From assembly GCA_003024785.1 (NCBI GenBank), contig PUQB01000107.1:415679-479678 (forward strand): a stretch of 64,000 bases of DNA, written 5' to 3'. Source of the stretch: Selaginella tamariscina (lineage: Eukaryota > Streptophyta > Lycopodiopsida > Selaginellales > Selaginellaceae). How positions within the stretch are numbered: position 1 is the stretch's first letter; each line of letters starts with the position of its first letter. The notes beneath the pieces are model-generated. The model was given only the letters and a program-made list of their open reading frames with translations. It was not told the DNA's origin and did not search any database. This document shows positions 44,801 through 55,220 of the stretch, piece by piece. Made by a program: the position numbers and the translations under genes.

Positions 44801-45894
44801 CTCCTTGGAGATCCATTTCTATGGATTTCCTCACAGATCTTCCTCCTTCCCGTGGATTTGATGCAGTTCTTGTGGTGGTTGACCGTTTCACCAAGCAGGC
44901 TCATTTCCTACCCTGCAACAAGACAGCTACAGGTCAGACAACTGCCGAGTTGGTGATCCGCGAGGTGTTCCGACATCATGGTCTTCCTGAGAGCATTGTT
45001 TCCGATCGAGGTCCACAATTCATGTCCAAGTTTTGGCGAGAGCTTCTTCGGAGTCTACAGGTCAAAGCGGATCTTTCTTCAGGATATCACCCACAAACCG
45101 ATGGGCAGTCCGAACGCACAATTCAGACCTTAGAACAGTATCTTCGTTGCTTCATCAGTTACCAGCAGGACAACTGGTTGGACCTCCTTCCAATGGCAGA
45201 GTTTGCCTACAACAACTCCATCCACGCATCTACAGGACAGACACCTTTCTTTGCTCTTACAGGCCACCATCCACGTTTTGACTTTGCTCCTACCGCTTCT
45301 CCTTCTTCCGCTCCTGCAGTACAGGATCGTCTTCAGCATCTTCGGCAGGTACAGGATGATCTCCAGGTTCATCTTCAACAGGCACAGGAACGATACAAGC
45401 ATCATGCTGATGCTCACCGACAGCCGGCACCTGCATACAAGATTGGTGATCTCGTGTGGCTTCTTCGTCGACACATTCGCACCAACAGGCCTTCTTCTAA
45501 GTTGGATTTTCAACGATTGGGCCCTTATAGGATCGTGGCGGAGGTAAATCCTGTAGCTTTCCGACTCGAGTTACCATCCACGGTGAAACTTCATCCTGTG
45601 TTTCACACCTCTTTGTTGGAGCCGTATCATCCTTCTTCTCTTCCTGGTCGTGTTTCTTCTCCTCCCCCTCCTGTGGTCATTGACACGGAACCTGAGTACG
45701 AAGTCGCAGCCATCCTTGACTCTCGTCTTCATCGTCACCAACTCCAATACTTGGTGGATTGGAAAGGGTACCTGCCTACTGATCGCACTTGGGAACCTGC
45801 ATCCAACTTACTCCATGCTTCTTCCAAGGTTGCTGCCTTCCATCGGCATTATCCTGCTAAACCAGGTCCCAAGACTCGTGGAACTCGTCTTTAG
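41869..45894 (+). CDS. C2 pol (protease, RT, RNase H, integrase, chromodomain)
   Basis: This is a 1,341-residue pol frame. Rough residue positions are protease LLDTGAN at 36-42, a Pro/Ser linker at 145-350, RT to YLDDILIFS at about 540, RNase H from about 690, integrase zinc finger at about 920-960, and core with SDRGPQF and GYHPQTDGQSER. The GPYRIVAEVNPVAFRLEL module follows, and a C-terminal chromodomain sits at about 1276-1320 with the aromatic-cage type residues Y, W and W (EYEVAAIL, LVDWKGY, TWEP). Chromodomain binding to histone marks would explain why both copies sit in older elements. No opening ATG is present. Confidence 0.93.
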   Translation: MDVGAGSIGAAHTIPSLKFPVHIHLNNRELMEFALLDTGANACFMDDTFATQHGISVVKLKRAVPVEVADGRLIASGAVTHATEPLSCRYGTFNCSISFNLIKTRSTPIILGMPWFVVANPQIDWRSRTLTFSSPTSRINPVPSCVQDTSLVSEAVQATGLTVPVPVPVLKTPPRQDSPHGSSSAHPQALPIPVSLRCPVQGSSNPVSVSKVPPQQDPPPVDSSAHSQASSTLAQPRTPVQDSSNPVHSRCPVQDSSNPVHSSTTTQVFSNPASFCYPASVPSPKILPLFQSQLPPSPLRVLTTTMHELATDPAPFHLFAFQVTPTSSPTFPVSDSPVFSPSPSPSPPSSLPSKYHDFKDVFDKHKAAVLPVHRSYDCPIDLAEGKTPPFGPIYALSPTELEVLRQYIEDNLGSGFIRHSKSPAGAPIFFVKKKDGSLRLVVDYRGLNQVTIRNRYPLPLIPELLDRLRGAKVFTKIDLRGAYNLVRIRPGDEWKTAFRTRYGHFEYTVMPFGLTNAPAVFQHMVNDIFRDFLDQFVVIYLDDILIFSKDQAAHDKHVRLVLERLREHGLYAKLEKCFFDRDSVEFLGYIVSPAGVSMDMHKVKTIVEWERPKSVRDVQCFLGFANFYRRFIQDFSKRVLPLTELTKRTGLFSWSDKAEHAFTTLKDVFTTAPILAHPDPSHPFFIEADASDFAVGSVLSQVGEDKLLHPVAFHSRKFLSAEINYEIHDKELKAIVDSFEEWRHFLEGAAHPVQVLTDHKNLEYFQTARVLSRRQARWAEFLSRFDFVIVYRPGFRNGKADALSRRSYLAPSPGDPAFDGQRQVLLGPDRFRLAALQVHQAPANSTLLQDVRSQLPTDDLGKNVFSHIHPDVASSSSSSSRPDYNLFTIQDGLLYREGLLYVPVGISRTRVVQDCHDTPATGHFGVAKTVELVTRNYWWPGLRGFVERFVRSCDTCSRSKMPHHAPSGLLRPLPVPSAPWRSISMDFLTDLPPSRGFDAVLVVVDRFTKQAHFLPCNKTATGQTTAELVIREVFRHHGLPESIVSDRGPQFMSKFWRELLRSLQVKADLSSGYHPQTDGQSERTIQTLEQYLRCFISYQQDNWLDLLPMAEFAYNNSIHASTGQTPFFALTGHHPRFDFAPTASPSSAPAVQDRLQHLRQVQDDLQVHLQQAQERYKHHADAHRQPAPAYKIGDLVWLLRRHIRTNRPSSKLDFQRLGPYRIVAEVNPVAFRLELPSTVKLHPVFHTSLLEPYHPSSLPGRVSSPPPPVVIDTEPEYEVAAILDSRLHRHQLQYLVDWKGYLPTDRTWEPASNLLHASSKVAAFHRHYPAKPGPKTRGTRL

Positions 45895-45905
45895 GGAGGA
45901 GGTGC

Positions 45906-46531
45906 TGTCACGACCCGATACAGAATACAGGATTCCGGATACAGGACATGGGTTGCAGGACTTTCCTACAGGATTCCGGATACAGGATATGGGTTGCAGG
46001 ATTTTCCTACAGGATACTCCTACCAGGATTCCGGACACAGGATTCGGTTGCAGGATATTCCTACAGGATATGCCACAGGATATGCCTAGAGGATAAGGGA
46101 CATGTGGACTCATCTTAGCCTCTGCATGCATGCAATCACTTTTGCATGCATGTTGCATGCCTAGATTAGCTCTTGGAGTTGTGAGCATAAAAGCTCCGAC
46201 CTAATTGTTGTACAATCAGTTACTATCAACACCAGTCTTACTACGATCAATCTTGTCTTGTCTTGTTTCCTGTCCTGTTCCTGTCTCGCTCCTATTTCCT
46301 GTCCTGTTCCTGGATCCTGTCCTGCTCCGGGATCCTGTCCTGTTCCTGTTTTGCCCGGATCCTATCCTGCTTTCCTGTCTTGCTCCCGGATCCTATCCTA
46401 ATCCTGTCCTACTCCTAGATCCGTCCTGTTCCTATTCCTGGTTCCTGTCCTGCTCTCGGTCCTGTTCCTGAGTCAAGCCTTCATGTCCTTGGAATCCTGC
46501 TCTCTTCCTGTTTCCTGGATCGTGGCTGACA
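45906..46531 (+). repeat. Chromovirus C2 3' LTR
   Basis: This LTR is 626 bp and matches the 5' LTR except for a few short length differences, mostly within its internal short repeats. Confidence 0.93.
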
Positions 46532-48665
46532 CTCTCCAGGATAACGAGTAGCAAACAGCCCAAAGCTGCGCCCCTGCTCGACATACCAGACGCCAACCTC
46601 TTTGAAGCAACTGTCGAACATGGCACCCTGCTGTGAACCATATAGCCAGCGTAGAAATCCCAGAATGGCAGCAACCAATACAATGCTACCTCACCAACAG
46701 GTTGAGTAGACTCTTAGGAATATTGGCTACACACAAGCAAAGCCTTGCCCGAAGGTGCTTACCGTTCCAGTTGATCAAGGATCGGCTATAGAAGCAGGGG
46801 AGAGATGACATACTCCAGAGATGTCCCTTGGCATGGGAAATCTCCGAGATTGTCAACGCAGTGCACGCATGACCGAAGGCAGAACACTTTAGGGGGACAA
46901 ACAGCCAGCAGGAAATCCTATAGACCAGACTTTGGTGGCCGATAATCTTCTGGGACGCCACCAAGGCAGCAAGGAGCTGCATCGACTATTAGTGGATAGG
47001 CAAACCCACGGCAGGCCAAGGCATAGAGTACCACCCCTCAACAGGAATAGCAGCATTTGAGAAGTGGGGCCTAGACTTCGTGAGCCCAATCAACCCAAGG
47101 GCCCACACGACACACTCCATGTACGTCATGGTGGCAACGAACTATGCCACAAAGTGGGTAGAAGTGAAGGCACTCAAGGAGGCAACGGTAGGGTAGACAG
47201 CGAGGTTTATTTATACGAACATCCTGACAAGGTTCGATTGCCCACTAAAGCTAGTATCAAACTAGGGGAGCCACTTCATCAACGAGACCGTCTGAGAGTT
47301 GGTCAGCATGTTTTATCATCGCATTGCATGTCAACAACCTACTACCTGCAGGGGGAACATACATGCCAAATCCACAAACAAGATATTGGTCATCATCTTG
47401 CCACAGTGAACCCAAGTGATGGAAGGAAATGCTACCATCCATGTTATGGGCATACCGGATGACATTCAAAACCGCAACGGGAGCAACGCTCCATCATGCC
47501 ATGGGAATTCACCATACCCAACTTATGGACAAGCCTAGACCACAAGATCACGGACACGGACAAACCGGCGGTGAGCTGGACGATTAGCGATTCATGGGGC
47601 AGCTGACGAGAGAGAACCACCAGCATTAGACCAAATGAGCAAAAGACAGGAAAAAAAAAAACTCTGGGAATACGAGCCGACGCAGTGGGTTTGGTGATCC
47701 AAGAAGCTGCAAATACTCTGGAAGGGCAAGTTCTGGTCAGGATGGAAAGGACCATATGAGGTACTTCAGACCTTCAACAATGGTATGGTGCTACTAAGAG
47801 CCAACGGGCAGTTGGGTGAATGTACAGCTTGAGGTGATTCCCATTGACCTTCTATCATAACGACTGTCCGTTGGACAGAAGGTCAACGGGAATCACCTCA
47901 AGCCGTACATTCATCGACTGAAGCCCCATTCAGGAGACCGGGTGAAGGAGGTGAACCCCATGGAACGCCAATGCAAAGGCGTGATCGAAGCAGCGGCATT
48001 AAGGGCCGAAGGAAGGGGCACCCAACGGGGGAGCCAGTATCCCAGTCCCACATGTGTGGCCAGCTCACAAGGTCACATGGTCCATGGGGTTGACCACATG
48101 CATGAGCACGTAATACAGGGTAATAATGGCATGCGGCACCATTAATACCCTATTACGGCGCATGGGTAAATGCACCTGTCACATCAGATGAGGTAGGCGG
48201 CCACGTCAGCACCATCCTAATAAGGACAACATGGGTAAACAAGGGCACACCCACTCACTCCCATGTAGGATAGTTCAACTACTCCCCAGCATCAAGATGA
48301 TGGAATGGACCAAGCATAACAAGCTAGTACTCATCCAGCAGATCCGGTACCATACAAGGGCTAGGAGAGGATCACAAAGCTCGTGGCACCCAGGTTCTCC
48401 AAATTTAAGGAATTGATCGACCGACCCAATTTGACATGTCCGGAAATAGATGCAGCTGCTCGGGCTCTATGATACCCCATGGGGAAAAGTGGAGAGGCCA
48501 AAATTCGTTGAGAGAGCCCACCATTTCATCCAGACAACATAGCTGGAGTTGAGGAAGACCAAGCGAGCGAATATCCAATTCAGGTTGGGCAGCTCGGCGT
48601 ACTTTTGCATCGACCTAAATCAGCTAGCTACCGTGTTTGAACTACCAGAGGACGGCACACCCCTT
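46532..48665 (+). pseudogene. Element E integrase and downstream region
   Basis: Integrase core sequence reads FVSPINPRAHTTHSMYVMVA then TNYATKWVEVKALKEATV near 47.07-47.19 kb. It is followed by a non-coding stretch with the 47816-47915 hairpin, then the accessory frame homologue (MMEWTKHNKLVLIQQIR near 48.3 kb) ending with VERPKFVERAHHFIQ-like sequence. It matches element D between 38.2 and 36.5 kb. Broken. Confidence 0.68.
47816..47915. repeat. Long hairpin (38-bp arms) in element E
   Basis: The arms 47816-47853 (start GTGAATGTACAGCTTGAGG) and 47877-47915 (reverse complement, with few mismatches) surround a 23-base loop. Element D has a single copy of the arm sequence (near 37180, CCCATTGACCTT), so the inverted duplication arose in the E lineage. 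Confidence 0.75.
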
Positions 48666-48669
48666 GTTC

Positions 48670-50040
48670 TAAAATCTTTACTCACTTATCAAGGCATAAA
48701 ATTCACCGAGTAGAGAAGCATTATGAAAAAGAAGGTGATTATGATGGGTATGTACCCAACATTACAGTATATGCTGGCAAAAATAAAAAGGAGCTCTTAT
48801 AAATGGAGGTTCAAAAGTTAACTTAATTGAAGAACATACTTGTAAGAAAATGGGTTTAGAACCCATTGAGCCCACTCCTTTTAATTTAAAATGACATATC
48901 AAAGAAGTGTTAAGCTTGTTGGCATAGTAAGAGGAGTGACCATATCTATAAAAAGCCTTTAGTATAAGGTGTCACTCATTGTTCTTCAAATGGAAGAAAA
49001 AGATAGTAATATCATGCTATTGGGTAAACCTTGGTTGAAATTGTGAAAATTATACAAGATTGGGGAACATAAAAGATGATGCTAGGAGAAGGAGAAAGTA
49101 AATTAGTGATTTATAACCATACTAAAAGGTATGTTAAAAAGGAAAATTGACCTCTTGTTTTAGAAGGATACAATTGGTTTATTAAATTAGATGATAAAGA
49201 AGAAGTAGAAACTTTGAAAGCATATCATGATATAAAAGTCTTGATAGACATAAACTTTTATGTAGTGTCAAAAGGAAAGAAAACCGTTCAACAGACAAAA
49301 GAAGATAGGTCGAGACTGCAAAAAAAGTTTTATAAAGTAATCCCATATGAGATTGATTTGGAAGAAAACCTACAAAGTATACATGTGTATACTACATATT
49401 CTTTAAAGCAAGTGAATATAAACACAGAAAATAAGACAAAGGAACAAGAAGAAAAAACTATTCAATAATAAGAAGAGAAAGAAAATAGTGAACCTAAGGA
49501 ACAAAATAAAGAAAATCAAGCGCTACAACTTCAGGTATTAGCTTCCACTAAAAACTCAAGGTATTAACTTCCAACCAAGAACTCAAAGAAGAAAGGATCA
49601 ACTTCCAAAAGTATAAAAGAAGTAACTCTAGAGTACCATGAAGATCAACATCAAAAGGAAGGAGTAGAATAGTTGTAATAAGGACACTACAAATGTGGAA
49701 TAGTGTTAAAGGCAAAAATATTGCATGTGGAAAAATTGTATACATAAAACTTTCTTAAATTGGAGAAATAACTCATAAAAAAGGAGTAGTAGGAAATCTA
49801 CAATGACATGAAAAATCTTACAGTGGTAGGAAGAATCCATAAAGGCAAGAAGCAAATGTTATGACAGTTTGCTTAGGAGAGGATAGGATCAATTAGGGCT
49901 AAGAGGGTTAAAAAGGGCAAGACATGGAAAGCTATAGAGGAGAGCAATGCAGAGAACAGAGAGAGAATCTTCAAGAGAGAAATAAGTCTCCACACTTGTA
50001 TATTTCTTTATATTCATTTTAATAATACAAGTGCATGATT
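48670..50040 (+). mobile_element. AT-rich gypsy fragment with protease remnant
   Basis: The sequence is clearly richer in A and T than its neighbours. Near 48830-49030 the plus strand shows a retropepsin-like run (VNLIEEHTCKKMGLEPIEPT, then NIMLLGKPWL) typical of a Ty3/gypsy protease. After it, an 84-residue lysine/glutamate-rich frame (49214-49468) has no recognised domain. It begins exactly where element E stops. No LTRs could be assigned. An old fragment with several breaks. Confidence 0.5.
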
Positions 50041-50078
50041 ATGATATATTGTTTATTGAATATAATTTTTGTCTATAT

Positions 50079-50258
50079 GAGCAAAATAACTTGTTAATGC
50101 TCTCACATGGCATGGCTAAAGCAAAATCTTATCCTTGACTTTAGAGACAAATATAAATGATATATATTGAGCAAGATAACTTGTTAATAATCTCACATGG
50201 CAATGGCTAAAGCAAAATAATATCCTTGCCTTTAGAGACAAGATAAATGATATATATA
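50079..50258. repeat. 90-bp tandem duplication
   Basis: The units 50079-50168 and 50169-50258 both start GAGCAA(A/G)ATAACTTGTTAAT and end with an ATGATATATAT stretch, with a few differences. No coding. Confidence 0.85.
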
Positions 50259-50310
50259 TAGAGAGAGTTATTCCAGGGACGAAATCCCGAAACCTTAGGT
50301 TGTTCACCTC

Positions 50311-50362
50311 ATAGTACAAAAACGTTTCACAAGGCTTACTTGTGAAACGTTTTTTGTACTAT
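50311..50362. repeat. Near-perfect hairpin, about 22-bp arms
   Basis: The arms ATAGTACAAAAACGTTTCAC and AA are followed by a 7-base loop and the reverse complement with one extra T. Outward, TTCAC...ATAGTAC appears on both sides with a short insertion. It could be a minimal foldback element or a transcript hairpin. It lies in an AT-rich gene-free stretch. Confidence 0.75.
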
Positions 50363-51015
50363 GTGAATAGTGATTTTTGCACATGAAATTTCTAATGTGA
50401 ACATTGAATATGGCTAAGGACCTTGGTTATTTTAAATTGGGGAGAGTAAGATTGTTATCATGCATTATCACTTAATATGGCCATGGACGAGGACCTTGGT
50501 TATCTCAAAATGGGGAGAGTGTCAAAATTGCGATTACTGAATATGCTTATTTTAAAAAGGGAAAGAGAGATAGTACTCTTACAAAAAAAACTATGTTCAA
50601 CATCTTTTTATCTTGCTCCTCTTTGCACACAATCTTCTCTTATGACCCCAATAACATATGTATATTAAGCCTCTTATATATCAAAAGACTAGTTAAAAAT
50701 AAACCTTCTAATTATTTTAAAGTGAAATATATTAAGAATATTCTAAAAAACTTACAAGATAATTTTTTCATCAAGATTGCTCCTCTATCTGGAATTATGA
50801 CTTTTGTTTCTTAATGGTTAACTCTTTAAGTCATAATCTATTGGCTTTTTTTGTTCATCTAACCTCCATTGCTATGTTATATTATAACCACTAAGCGGTC
50901 TAACCATTTATAGGTAGAAAATGTGGATTTGCTACTTGTATTTAATGTGTAGAAAACTATTGGCAAAGTAGTAGTGTTTGAGCATAAGCACCTAATTTCT
51001 AAAGTTGATCATCAA
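50363..51015. other. AT-rich spacer
   Basis: No gene is seen. A diverged direct repeat containing AAGGACCTTGGTTAT and GGGGAGAGT occurs at about 50406-50446 and 50473-50522. The rest is low-complexity AT-rich DNA. Confidence 0.5.
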
Positions 51016-52030
51016 TGCTATAGTTTTTATAACTACTCTTTACTTTGGACGTTAATTGTTATTATTTATCAAATTATATTGACAAGCCCTATGTGTTGAG
51101 GAAACATGCTCACTAAGTGCATTTAGGTATCTAGTGATGGTCTGGTCAGGTGTTGTTAAGTATTTACACAAAATTCTAAATAAAACTAGCATTTCCATCT
51201 ATAATACTTTTCCTTCGTTTTGACGTTCTAATTGACGAGTTCGACATGTCGAATATGATTATAACACCCATAGGGTTGACCTAACCCTAGGATTTCCCTA
51301 ACCCTACGCCCTAAACCCCTCGGGTTAGGCTTAGGGGTTGGTGGGTCATTAAGTTAAAACTCACTAAGTATATCTTTATTGGGAATAAGATTTCGTGCTA
51401 GACTAGGGCATGAATTGACAATTTTGACTTAAACTATGGTTTAAATCACCAAATAAACCATAGTAGTTTAGATTAATAAACTTTAAACTAATTTATTTAA
51501 TAATTTTTAATGATTTTAAATTAAATTAAATATACAAATTTAATCTTATATTCTTTAATTTTATAAATACCTTTTCAATTTATTCATTATAAATTATTAG
51601 TATATATGTTCTTTTATTAAAAATTAGGGTTTACTATTCATGAATAGTAAAAACCATTATCTAATCCAAAAAAGCTAATTCATAGTCCACTTTACAAATA
51701 GGAAAAGAGGGGGGTCTTTATCACATATATTAAGTAGGATAAGTGTGGAGAAAGCATGTCAAACATTGATAGTTCCTTCCTCCCCGCTGGCATAAGCGTA
51801 ACTTATATTGTTAAAGCACACCCTTGTGCTATTTACCAAGTTCTTAAGGGTTTATAAAGGGGTTCTAGAGTTGGCATCTATAAGCCATATTTGTGGCACC
51901 AAGTGTAACTCTTGAGTCTGAAGGGCTATGAAGATAAAGCCATATTTATGGCACCAAGTGTAACTCTGGGTTATGATGAGATAACCCACATCTTGAGAAA
52001 TGGTGTCACATAACACCCTTTTTCCCGCAA
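51016..52030 (+). repeat. Old LTR of the A-type superfamily, opposite orientation
   Basis: This is the reverse complement of the A-type LTR with heavy divergence. It runs TGCTATAGTTTTTATAAC, a TAGTGATGGTCTGGTCAGG block (51130), the ACCCTAACC-like tract (51290-51345), then TTCTAGAGTTGGCATCTATA (51863) and AACCCACATCTTGAG (51984). The last matches the extra part of the long-LTR relative at 53.6 and 58.8 kb. A 28-base block (GCCATATTTGTGGCACC...) is doubled at about 51884 and 51942. Truncated on the right, with no partner LTR. Confidence 0.65.
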
Positions 52031-52839
52031 GATTTTAAGTTTCTTTAATGACCAACACTGAATAGGTACCTTAATCGGCCTAGCATCCCTAGTTGGAATA
52101 AGGTGATGTATTGCAATCTTAGCCCCAGATAACAAGTTGAAGTCAAAGAAATCAACATACTCCTTCTTGAGTTAATTAATGGATGCATTATAACGATCAT
52201 CTGAGGGATCTAGAGAAGAAATGGAAGAGCATGACGAAAAGATAGTAGAAGTAAGGGTGAGACAAAAGTGATTGAAGCAAAGGTAGAAGCAAACAGAAAA
52301 AGTGGAATAAAGTAAAAGGAATGGAAGAAAGATGAGGAAAAGTCAAATAAGGGGAAGACTTTTCAAAGTCGCACTTGGCATGATTGCAAGTTAAACAATT
52401 CACACCAAAAATAAGGTCAAAAGCTTAACTCGACACCACCCGCAAAGATTGAAGCTCAAGCTCATAACCATCCACACAAACGGCTATGTCAATCTCATCC
52501 CGTGAATAAGCACGAGGGTGTTCATTACCATAAAAATGAAGACTGGTTCTACCGCATGGCACAAATGAAGATAGCAACGTGTAATAATAGACTGAAGAAT
52601 AGAAAACAAACTCAAGCCTATATCAACTAACATTGAAAAGAAAACATAACGTGTCATGTTATCAAATTGAGCTTGAAAAGTAAAGACATGATGAACTAGT
52701 GTCAATTGAACCCCTTGATGATACTCCTAAAAGAAAGATAGAGGAGTCACCAATTTAGCAGGAAGACCCTCCTCTACTCATGCAATTCTTTGTTTTTTGA
52801 AAGATCTACCACATCAAGACCTTCCACTGTAGTGGCACC

Positions 52840-53481
52840 TCAAGCCACGATCCAGGAAACAGGAAGAGAGCAGGATTCCAAGGACATGAAGGCTTGACTC
52901 AGGAACAGGACCGAGAGCAGGACAAGAACCAGGAATAGGAACATGACGGATCTAGGAGTAGGACAGGATTAGGATAGGATCCGGGAGCAAGACAGGAAAG
53001 CATAGGATAGGATCCGGGAGCAAAACAGGAACAGGACAGGATCCCGGAGCAGGACAGGATCCAGGAACAGGACAGGAAATAGGAGCGAGACAGGAACAGG
53101 ACAGGAAACAAGACAAGACAAGATTGATCGTAGTAAGACTGGTGTTGATAGTAACTGATTGTACAACAATTAGGTCGGAGCTTTTATGCTCACAACTCCA
53201 AGAGCTAATCTAGGCATGCATGCAAAAGTGGTTGCATGCATGCAAAAGTGATTGCATGCATGCAGAGGCTAAGATGAGTCCACATGTCCCTTATCCTCTA
53301 GGCATATCCTGTGGCATATCCTGTAGGAATATCCTGCAACCGAATCCTGTGTCCGGAATCCTGGTAGGAGTATCCTGTACGAAAATCCTGCAACCCATAT
53401 CCTGTATCCGGAATCCTATAGGAAAGTCCTGCAACCCATGTCCTGTATCCGGAATCCTGTATTCTGTATCGGGTCGTGACA
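52840..53481 (-). repeat. Solo LTR of chromovirus family C
   Basis: This is the reverse complement of the C1/C2 LTR, 642 bp and nearly identical, flanked by GCACC on both sides (52835-52839, 53482-53486). An intact target duplication with one LTR shows that a full element inserted and then lost its interior by LTR-LTR recombination. Confidence 0.93.
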
Positions 53482-53612
53482 GCACCAACCGGATGTTATT
53501 GATGCTAAGGCCTCCTCCACAAAAATGAAGGACGTCAATTGGGAAAATGTTTACAACACCAATACGTGTGTTTTAACCTCATCACATGCCCAATAACAGA
53601 TTGTATGCTCAT

Positions 53613-55220
53613 TGTTAGAATTTTAACTTGAAAGGCCAACACGTGGCAACACATGGTTGCTAAGTGGCCATCCGATATCAACACCATGTGTGAACAACGT
53701 TAAGTCTTTCAAACAACCCCAAGAGTCTAACTCAAATGCCTAAGTAGGCACGAGATTTGGAGTCTTACCCTAAGTCCCCTAGAATATCTACCCTCCAAAC
53801 CCTAGAAGATAACCCAAGTAGACTTTAGGATCCTGCCTCAAGAGACCTAGACAAGCTCATGCACTAACTCCACCAAAGAAACATGCTTTGAACATACCCT
53901 CATGATAAAGCTAAGGCATCATGACTTACCCCTTAAGGAATCATCTTCACAACTCCTTTAGGGTGTTAAGAGGTACCCTACACCACGACTAACCCCTAAG
54001 GGTTGAGTGGCCAAGTCATACTCTAGGCCTAGGGTTAGTACTTAGTAAGGACATGAATGCGTGCAGTAGGCAACATGAGTGTTTTGCTAAGTAAACTCCC
54101 TAAGGCTAGATTTGGATAACCCTAAGTACACGACCTTACTAGTGTCTTACGAATAGGCTTTTGCTAATGAGCTTAGGTCATTCACCCTTGGATCCCAAAA
54201 GAATAGCCCCCCTAGTCGAGTGTGCCAATAGCACATCTAGTTACGAGACGTAACCTCTCTTAAGTGAATGCTTAAGGCTTAGTATGTATGCTTGCTAGAA
54301 TGTCCAACCCCTAGGCGTTAAGTCCATGAGACAACCCCAAAAGGCATGCCTTGGGCGTGTACATGTATCATCTTGCCTAGTGTCACATCTTTATGTAACA
54401 TTATTTCCCAAGATGTGGGCTATTTTGCCAGTGAACCTCAAGAACTTTGGTAAAGAGAACCTATTAACCAAGATCCCACGCCCACGGTTAGATAAGGAAC
54501 GAATGTATCCCATTTAACTGCAAGTGCTGCTCTTAATTTAACATGAAGGTGGAGGTTAAAGACATGCCTCAACCTTTAATCCTTGAAATTGCATTCAAAC
54601 AAGGCATGGATTTGGTAAATGTTAAGAATAAGCTACCTCGAAGGTGGAATGTAACCTTATCATCTGAAAGTTGAGGCAGCACATCAAAGAGTTGTGCCTT
54701 GACAACACAAGCTAGAACTTGCACTAATAAAAGAATAACGAACTCCATTATGAACCTAGGAATTCTCACTACATATCCTACTTAATATATGTGACAAAAG
54801 CCTCCCCTCTCTGTTTTTCTGTTTTGTAAAGTGGGCTAGCACAGAATATCATTTCCAATAAATATACTTAATGAGTTAACTTAACGACCCATTGACCTAA
54901 AGGGGTTTTAGGGTGTGGGGTTAGGGCAACCCTAGGGTTAAGTCAATAAAACTCTTGGTGAAGCTAGCACTTCCATTTAAAAAACTCTTACCCTTATTTT
55001 TCATGTCCCAGTTGAGTTATTGCTTAGTTTTGGTGAGTTCGGCATGTCGGAACACCCCTAGGTTATAAATACTTAATGACACCCGATCGAACCATCAATA
55101 AATACCCAAGTGCACTAAGCATGCCTATTTCTTTTACACCTAGAACTTATTAACATAATTTAATAAGTAACAACAGTCAATTCCAAAGTAAAAGTAGAGG
55201 TCATAGTTTTTACTATGACA
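53613..55220 (-). repeat. Long LTR (1.6 kb) related to chromovirus A
   Basis: It starts TGTTAGAATTTTAAC and ends TTTTTACTATGACA. Its last 750 bases align with the A LTR, while the first 850 are absent from A but shared with 58806-60462. No primer site or PPT lies beside it, so it is probably a solo LTR. The flanking pentamers (CTCAT, TCCAC) no longer match. Confidence 0.7.

Larger units (their letters stand above)
40146..46531 (+). mobile_element. Chromovirus C2, near-identical to C1, nested in E
   Basis: The element is 6,386 bp: 5' LTR 40146-40789, self-primer site just inside, gag region 40884-41857, pol 41869-45894, 3' LTR 45906-46531. It matches C1 almost base for base over most of its length, so the two copies are very young or descend from one active lineage. 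It is nearly whole, with a few breaks. The flanking pentamers (TACTC left, CTCTC right) do not match cleanly. Element E sequence continues on both sides, which confirms insertion into E. Confidence 0.94.
39595..48665 (+). mobile_element. Element E, B-family copy split by chromovirus C2
   Basis: The plus-strand pol starts at the end of RT (FLGKVGFYRKFIR, 39.62 kb). RNase H follows (39.7-40.14 kb, FHLQTDGSSIAACAV and VINKECVVVIYGVSKFCHYL). It stops at 40145 for C2 and resumes at 46532 with integrase (GLDFVSPINPRAHTTHSMYV, VATNYATKWVEVKALKE near 47.1 kb). A hairpin lies at 47816-47915. An accessory-frame homologue follows to about 48665, where similarity to B ends abruptly. No LTR of its own is seen. 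It faces element D head to head across a 21-base palindrome. Old and broken. Confidence 0.72.

Noticed and set aside
40141-46536. Clean target duplication for C2
   Set aside because: TACTC and CTCTC match at only three of five positions. Insertion is supported instead by continuous element E sequence on both sides.
34006-48665. Treating D and E as the two halves of one element
   Set aside because: They overlap in RNase H and integrase and have opposite orientation, so they are separate copies.
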